Source of the DNA: an uncultured Eubacteriales bacterium
GTDB taxonomy: Bacteria > Bacillota > Clostridia > Oscillospirales > Acutalibacteraceae
Direction of reading: 5' to 3'
Length of the DNA stretch: 64,000 bases
Assembly: GCA_934667845.1 (NCBI GenBank)
Contig: CAKUMQ010000008.1
Span: 1-64,000 of the forward strand
Both the position numbers and the translations under genes were made by a program. Below, in pieces: positions 59,899-64,000 of this stretch (position 1 is its first letter; every line of letters starts with the position of its first letter). Below the pieces are notes generated by a model that saw only the letters and a program-made list of their open reading frames with translations, was not told the origin of the DNA and searched no databases.

Positions 59899-62043
59899 TT
59901 GAAAATTGACGGATATGCGCGAATTTCGGTGGATCTGCAGGAGGACAGCAGCGAAAACACCAGTATCGAAAACCAGAAGCGCATCATTCGCGATTTTGTT
60001 GCCGAGACCTTTCCCGGGGCGACGCTCTGCATCTATGAGGACCGCGACCGCAGCGGCTACACCTTTGCCCAGCGGGAAAATTATCAGAAAATGCGGGGCG
60101 AGTTGCTCTGCGGCGACGTGTCGGTGCTGATCGTCAAGGATTTTTCGCGGTTTTCGCGCCGCAACAGTCTGGGACTTCTGGAGCTGGAGACACTGCGCGA
60201 CGCCGGTGTGCGGATCATCTCCATCGGCGACAATATCGACTATCCCACCCGCGACGACTGGATGCTCATACAGTTTAAATTCCTGATGAACGAAATGCCG
60301 GTCACCGACACCTCGAAAAAGATCCGGCAGATGATCGACAACCGGCAGAAAAACGGGCGGTGGATCTGCGCCGTGCCGTATGGCTACCGCATTACCGACA
60401 CCGCGAAAATGACCTACGAGATCGACCCGCCGGCGGCGGAGACCGTGCGTGAGGTATTCCGGCTGTATACGCTCGGCTGGGGATATAAGCGGATCGCAAA
60501 CCATTTGACCGACAGCGGCGTGCCGACGCCGCGCGCCAATGAAATTGCGCAGAAGGAGGCCGAGGGCAAGGCGTCCCGGCGCACGGCGCGGAACGAGTGG
60601 AGCATCGTGACGGTGCAGACGATACTGAAAAACGATTTCTATATCGGCACGCTGCGCCAGCGGAAATATACGCGCCGGGGCATTAACGGCAGGGACGTGA
60701 AGCTCGGCGGCGGGGACAATATCGTGATCGAGAACGCGCACGAGCCGATCGTGGACAGCAGGACGTTTGCCTATGCGGGCGAGCAGCTGGCTCTGCGCGC
60801 AAAGAGCAACTACCGCGGCGAAAAGAAATATGCCGCCGATTATTCGGGCATCCTGTTCTGCGGCGACTGCGGCAGCCCGATGTTTTCCATGTCCCGTCCC
60901 GATCTGGCGCCCGCCTATACCTGCGGCACCTATCACAGGCGGGGACGGAAGGGCTGCACCTCCCACCATATCCGGGTGGAGGTGTTGGATCGCCTGCTGA
61001 AAAATTATCTGCTCCGCGTGCGCGATAACTGTCAGACGATGCTCGGCGAGCTGCAAAAGGCGATCGACGGGCAGCCGGAGCGGGAGGAACAGCTCGGGGC
61101 GGCTGTCAGCAGCGTGGAAATGCAGCTGAACGACGCAAAAGCGCGGCTGAAGGCGCTGTACAAGGAGAAAATGCGGATCGACGCCGGGCTTTCCGATGCT
61201 AAAAGCCGGACAAAAGCGGCGCTCTATGAGGAGATGGAGGAGGAACTGCTCACTCGGATCGAACAGCTGGAAAAGCAGTTTGGCGAGGTCAACGCCATGC
61301 GCAATACGATGATCGCGGCAAACCGGAAAGCCCAAACGGTGATCGGGGTGTTTGACGATCTGCTGCAAAAGGAGCGGCTCGACAAACGGGATATCGGGCT
61401 GATCGCGGAACGGATCACGGTGTTTGAGGATCACCTGAACGTGAAACTCCGGTCCGATGTGGATGAGCTGCTTTCGCTCGGAAATGAGGCGCACACCGTA
61501 AATTTTCCGTCGGACAGTAGGGATAACGTGATTTCCCAGTCGTCTGCGAAGCGCGCGGACAAGGTCTTTACTGTCCATGTTATCAACAGCGGTGACCCGC
61601 TGGAAATTTTCACGAATCCGGACGGAGAGGTTGTATTCAAAAAATATTCGCCGATCGGCGAGCTGGCGCCGTTTGCGGCGCAGTATGCCGACGTCCTGTC
61701 CCGTGCCATCGGACAGGCGGTGCTGATCTGCGACCGTGACCATGTCGTTGCCTGTGCGGGCGTCTCCCGCAAGGATTATGTCGACCGCCGCGTGACCCAT
61801 GCCATGGAGGAGTTGACGGAGAGCCGTCAGACACATGTGGCGCGGGCAGGCGAGCGGGAGCGGTTTCAGCCGGTAGAGGGGTCGGACCGCTACGCCGCCG
61901 TGGTCGCGCCGATCCTGGCGTCCGGCGATGTCACCGGCTCGGTCTGTCTGCTGCTTCCCGAGACGGGCGCGATCCCGGGCGAGGGGGATGTGCGGCTGGT
62001 TCAGGTGGCGGCGGCATTTCTCGGCAAGCAGATGGAGGAATAA
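59899..62043 (+). CDS. Large serine recombinase fused to a SpoVT C-terminal domain
   Basis: The product has 714 residues. The resolvase domain carries the nucleophile Ser10 (YARIS) and VKDFSRFSRR; the recombinase domain has RQMIDNRQKNGRWICAVPYGYRI. The zinc ribbon has GILFCGDCGSPMF and a second Cys pair (YTCGTYHRRGRKGC), and a coiled coil follows (~375-475). Residues 565-714 (GDPLEIFTNPDGEVVFKKYSPIGEL... to FLGKQMEE) match SpoVT from its residue 31 to its natural end, including the GAF-like sensor domain (AVLICDRDHVVACAG). The first 30 SpoVT residues, half of the AbrB DNA-binding fold, are absent. The TTG start follows GAGGTG. The family integrates or excises mobile DNA. Confidence 0.92.
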   Translation: MKIDGYARISVDLQEDSSENTSIENQKRIIRDFVAETFPGATLCIYEDRDRSGYTFAQRENYQKMRGELLCGDVSVLIVKDFSRFSRRNSLGLLELETLRDAGVRIISIGDNIDYPTRDDWMLIQFKFLMNEMPVTDTSKKIRQMIDNRQKNGRWICAVPYGYRITDTAKMTYEIDPPAAETVREVFRLYTLGWGYKRIANHLTDSGVPTPRANEIAQKEAEGKASRRTARNEWSIVTVQTILKNDFYIGTLRQRKYTRRGINGRDVKLGGGDNIVIENAHEPIVDSRTFAYAGEQLALRAKSNYRGEKKYAADYSGILFCGDCGSPMFSMSRPDLAPAYTCGTYHRRGRKGCTSHHIRVEVLDRLLKNYLLRVRDNCQTMLGELQKAIDGQPEREEQLGAAVSSVEMQLNDAKARLKALYKEKMRIDAGLSDAKSRTKAALYEEMEEELLTRIEQLEKQFGEVNAMRNTMIAANRKAQTVIGVFDDLLQKERLDKRDIGLIAERITVFEDHLNVKLRSDVDELLSLGNEAHTVNFPSDSRDNVISQSSAKRADKVFTVHVINSGDPLEIFTNPDGEVVFKKYSPIGELAPFAAQYADVLSRAIGQAVLICDRDHVVACAGVSRKDYVDRRVTHAMEELTESRQTHVARAGERERFQPVEGSDRYAAVVAPILASGDVTGSVCLLLPETGAIPGEGDVRLVQVAAAFLGKQMEE

Positions 62044-62058
62044 TTTTTTGCGCGTAAA

Positions 62059-62100
62059 AAAGCAGGGCTTATCCCGTTTTTGAGGGATAAGCCCTGCTTT
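62059..62100. terminator. Bidirectional terminator between the recombinase and XRE genes
   Basis: Seventeen-base perfect stem (AAAGCAGGGCTTATCCC and its complement, 62059-62075 and 62084-62100) with an eight-base loop. T runs follow on both strands. Confidence 0.88.
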
Positions 62101-62150
62101 TCGGTATAGACACGGGAGAACGGAAAAGTTTGGGGCATTTTACAAAAAGA

Positions 62151-62939
62151 TCACTGGAAATCGAAAAGGGACAGTATCGGGAGTAAGCTCATATACGCCT
62201 CATCAATGCCACAGACACGTTCCGGTCCTGTGGGTGGCAACACAAACACCGACAGACGACACAGGCAGCGCTCTACCCTTTCGGGCGGCAGCCCGGACGC
62301 GGCGCTGACCTGTGCGACTGTGGTAAGGCGGGACTCGGAATGAACGGTCAGCCGGTACAGCGCGTCCACCGTTTTCAAGGTGTCTGCATCGGAAAGCTCC
62401 CGGAGGAAGCGCACGATCATCCGGAGGTGGGTATCTGTCAGTGTCTGGCGGTTGTCGGAAAAGAGTATGACGCCCTTCCGCATTACCGTGGTCAATTCCG
62501 GCGAGCTGAAGTGGGAATAGCCCCATTCGCCGTTTCCTGCACGGGCAATGGCTTTGTCCGTATCCCAATCCCATCCGAGGTCGAGGTTTCTGCCGTCGGC
62601 TGTTATGTGTTGGGAAAAAAGGATCGTGTGCAGCGCGGCAGCCGTCCGAAAGGCGAAGTCAAGAGCCTCGTCTTTGGGCAGGGAGTCGATCCGTCTGCGG
62701 AGAGCCGGTATGATCTCTTCGGCGGCGGGCACCGGTGCACATCCCAGCAGCTCGTCCACCGAAACCCCGAATAGCCCTGCGATGTCGGGCAGAAGCTGAA
62801 TGTCCGGACAGCACTGGGCGGATTCCCATTTGGAGACCGCCTGATTGGTTACGCCGAGCGCGTTGGCCAGTTCCTCCTGTGTAAGACCCTTTTGTTTTCT
62901 GAGAAAGGCGATCTGTTCATTGATCTTAATTGTACTCAT
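62151..62939 (-). CDS. XRE-family transcriptional regulator
   Basis: The product has 262 residues. The N-terminal helix-turn-helix (IAFLRKQKGLTQEELANALGVTNQAVSKWESAQCCPDIQLLPDIAGLFGVSVDELLG, ~8-64) is a standard XRE domain. The C-terminal part (~80-262) is unassigned; it has a region (LTTVAQVSAASGLPPERVERCLCRL) that looks like a second winged helix. The ATG at 62939 was chosen because GAGGTG lies upstream. It converges on the recombinase gene with a shared terminator, so it is probably independent of it. Confidence 0.85.
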   Translation of the reverse strand: MSTIKINEQIAFLRKQKGLTQEELANALGVTNQAVSKWESAQCCPDIQLLPDIAGLFGVSVDELLGCAPVPAAEEIIPALRRRIDSLPKDEALDFAFRTAAALHTILFSQHITADGRNLDLGWDWDTDKAIARAGNGEWGYSHFSSPELTTVMRKGVILFSDNRQTLTDTHLRMIVRFLRELSDADTLKTVDALYRLTVHSESRLTTVAQVSAASGLPPERVERCLCRLSVFVLPPTGPERVCGIDEAYMSLLPILSLFDFQ

Positions 62940-62978
62940 AAAAGCACCTCGCATTTGTTTTTCGGCAGCTGCAATATC

Positions 62979-63007
62979 AGTTTAGCGGAGATCGGCGGAA
63001 AGCGCAA
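62979..63007 (-). promoter_or_regulatory. Promoter of the XRE gene
   Basis: On the minus strand TTGCGC (63007-63002), a 17-base spacer and TAAACT (62984-62979), 40 bases before the ATG. Confidence 0.55.
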
Positions 63008-63052
63008 TAACGCGTCGGTTTGAATATCCAACCGGAGGTTGGATGCTGCGCC

Positions 63053-63094
63053 GCAGAAATGCCGCCCGCAAAGGATAGGGGGCGGTATTTCTGC
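63053..63094. terminator. Hairpin between the MATE remnant and the XRE gene
   Basis: Fifteen-base stem GCAGAAATGCCGCCC / GGGCGGTATTTCTGC (one G-T pair, 63053-63067 and 63080-63094). No T tract follows on the minus strand, so a terminator role for the transporter gene is only possible. Confidence 0.4.
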
Positions 63095-63182
63095 CTCATC
63101 ATTTGAAGTAGGTGAGTAGTGCTCATTCGGTATAGGCACGGAAACTGGTTGGGCATTTGACCGGTTTTGCAGCCGACGGGGG

Positions 63183-64000
63183 TTACGCCTTCAGCTTCCG
63201 GTAATACGCGTAAAACATCGGCGCGGTGGTGCAGACGGCGACGGTGTCTGCGATCGGCTCCGCCAGATAGACACCCGTGACCGCATCCGGCCAAAGGTGC
63301 GGCAGGAGAAAGATCAGCGGAATGAGCAGGATGATCTTCCGCCAGACGGTGAGGAAGATGGCTTTCGGTGCCTGATCCAGCGCCACAAAGCTGTACTGGC
63401 AGGCGACCTGCACCCCGTAGATCAGCAGCATGGCGAGATAGACGCGCATGCTTTTGGCGGTGTAGGGTAGGCGATCAGCGCCTGATTGTCGGTGAACACG
63501 GATGCCACCGCGCCGGGTGCGGTCATGCACAGCAGCCAGATGAGAAACGAGCTGCCGACACAGTAGCCGAGCAGCAGCCGGAACGTCTTTTTCACGCGGG
63601 GGATGTTTCCTGCGCCCAGATTATAGCTGAGCAGCGGCTGCGCCCCCTGCACAAGCCCGGGCAGGAGCAGCATCACAAACTGCATGACGCTGCTCAGTAC
63701 GCTCATGGATGCCACCGCCATATCGCCGCCGTAGGTCTGCAGGGCGGTGTTGAAGCTGATCGCCACCAGATTTTCCGTCAGCTGCATCAGCGCGGGCGAG
63801 GTGCCCAGCAGAATACAGGGCCAGAGGAGCCTGCCGTCAAAGCGGATGTTTGACAGCCGCAGGCGCAGGACGCTTTTCTCCGTGCAAAGGTAGCGGATGA
63901 CGAAGCAGGCAGAGACACCCTGTGCAATGACGGTCGCCAGCGCCGCGCCCCCGACGCCCATGCCGAGACCGTTGATGAACACGGCGTCCAGCACAATATT
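63183..64000 (-). pseudogene. MATE family multidrug transporter, frameshifted, 5' end outside window
   Basis: Two overlapping frames encode one protein. The upstream part reads VLDAVFINGLGMGVGGAALATVIAQGVSACFVI ... PGLVQGAQPLLSYNLGAGNIPRVKKTFR ... VFTDNQALIAY; the downstream part continues TAKSMRVYLAMLLIYGVQVACQYSFVALDQAPKAIFLTVWRK to the C-terminus. They are separated by a tandem duplication of five bases at 63462-63471, which shifts the frame. About the last 60% of a MATE transporter is present in the window; MATE proteins export drugs or other cations in exchange for H+ or Na+. Without the duplication the gene would be intact. Confidence 0.88.

Noticed and set aside
62955..63182. A gene between the XRE and MATE genes
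   Set aside because: No frame with a start, ribosome-binding site and plausible protein; only a promoter and a hairpin.
1..64000. tRNA, rRNA or known riboswitch
   Set aside because: No T-loop/acceptor pattern, rRNA core sequence or recognisable aptamer was seen by eye; short or divergent ones could be missed.

Overview
The window is GC-rich bacterial DNA from a gut-type Clostridia, most likely Oscillospirales/Ruminococcaceae-like. This is inferred from the c and a subunits of the ATP synthase, sporulation-linked families (a YtvI-like AI-2E protein and a SpoVT-derived domain), clostridial glycan-import clusters (YIP1/NHL protein, DUF5696, DUF4855) and Firmicutes-style AGGAGG ribosome-binding sites. 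I found no rRNA, tRNA, CRISPR array or riboswitch.

Positions 1-17.5 kb. A partial zinc-ribbon gene, citrate synthase and a complete F-type ATP synthase operon (atpIBEFHAGDC) lie on the minus strand. The c subunit has two carboxylates, which predicts Na+ coupling, and the epsilon subunit lacks its C-terminal inhibitory domain. A 12-repeat MORN protein follows, then two divergent TetR regulators. The second TetR gene heads a plus-strand redox operon: a flavin-reductase-like protein with a C-terminal PCP_red-like domain, an NAD(P)-binding protein, a steroid-5-alpha-reductase-like membrane protein, a membrane protein, and a last gene whose 3' end runs into an internally deleted IS3-family element. 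A LicD-like gene sits beyond the IS.

Positions 17.5-29 kb. This is housekeeping DNA: birA-bioY, ychF, an 800-bp gene-free stretch of inverted repeats, a recD2-comF-mreB-like operon on the minus strand, a small membrane protein, a YtvI-like AI-2E protein, a multi-pass membrane protein, and an AraC regulator divergent from the next block.

Positions 29.2-55.9 kb. A plus-strand glycan import and degradation cluster of 14 genes ends at a strong terminator. It has two solute-binding proteins (one fused to two carbohydrate-binding-like modules), four permeases, NHL-YIP1 and DUF5696 accessory proteins, a NodB-like deacetylase, a DUF4855 lipoprotein, a large sortase-type surface protein with a 408-residue internal duplication, a GH2, an unrecognised NodB-like protein, a GH78 and a GH30. 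No transport ATPase is encoded here, so a shared one elsewhere (MsmK type) is inferred. The AraC protein is the likely regulator.

Positions 55.9-64 kb. This is an accessory region: a small ORF, a TIR-TIR-Sel1-TPR protein, a possible Clp-N-like protein, and a large serine recombinase whose C-terminus is, in frame, the last 150 residues of the sporulation regulator SpoVT. An XRE regulator converges on it. A MATE transporter gene broken by a 5-bp tandem duplication runs off the right edge. The recombinase-SpoVT fusion is the most unusual feature in the window.
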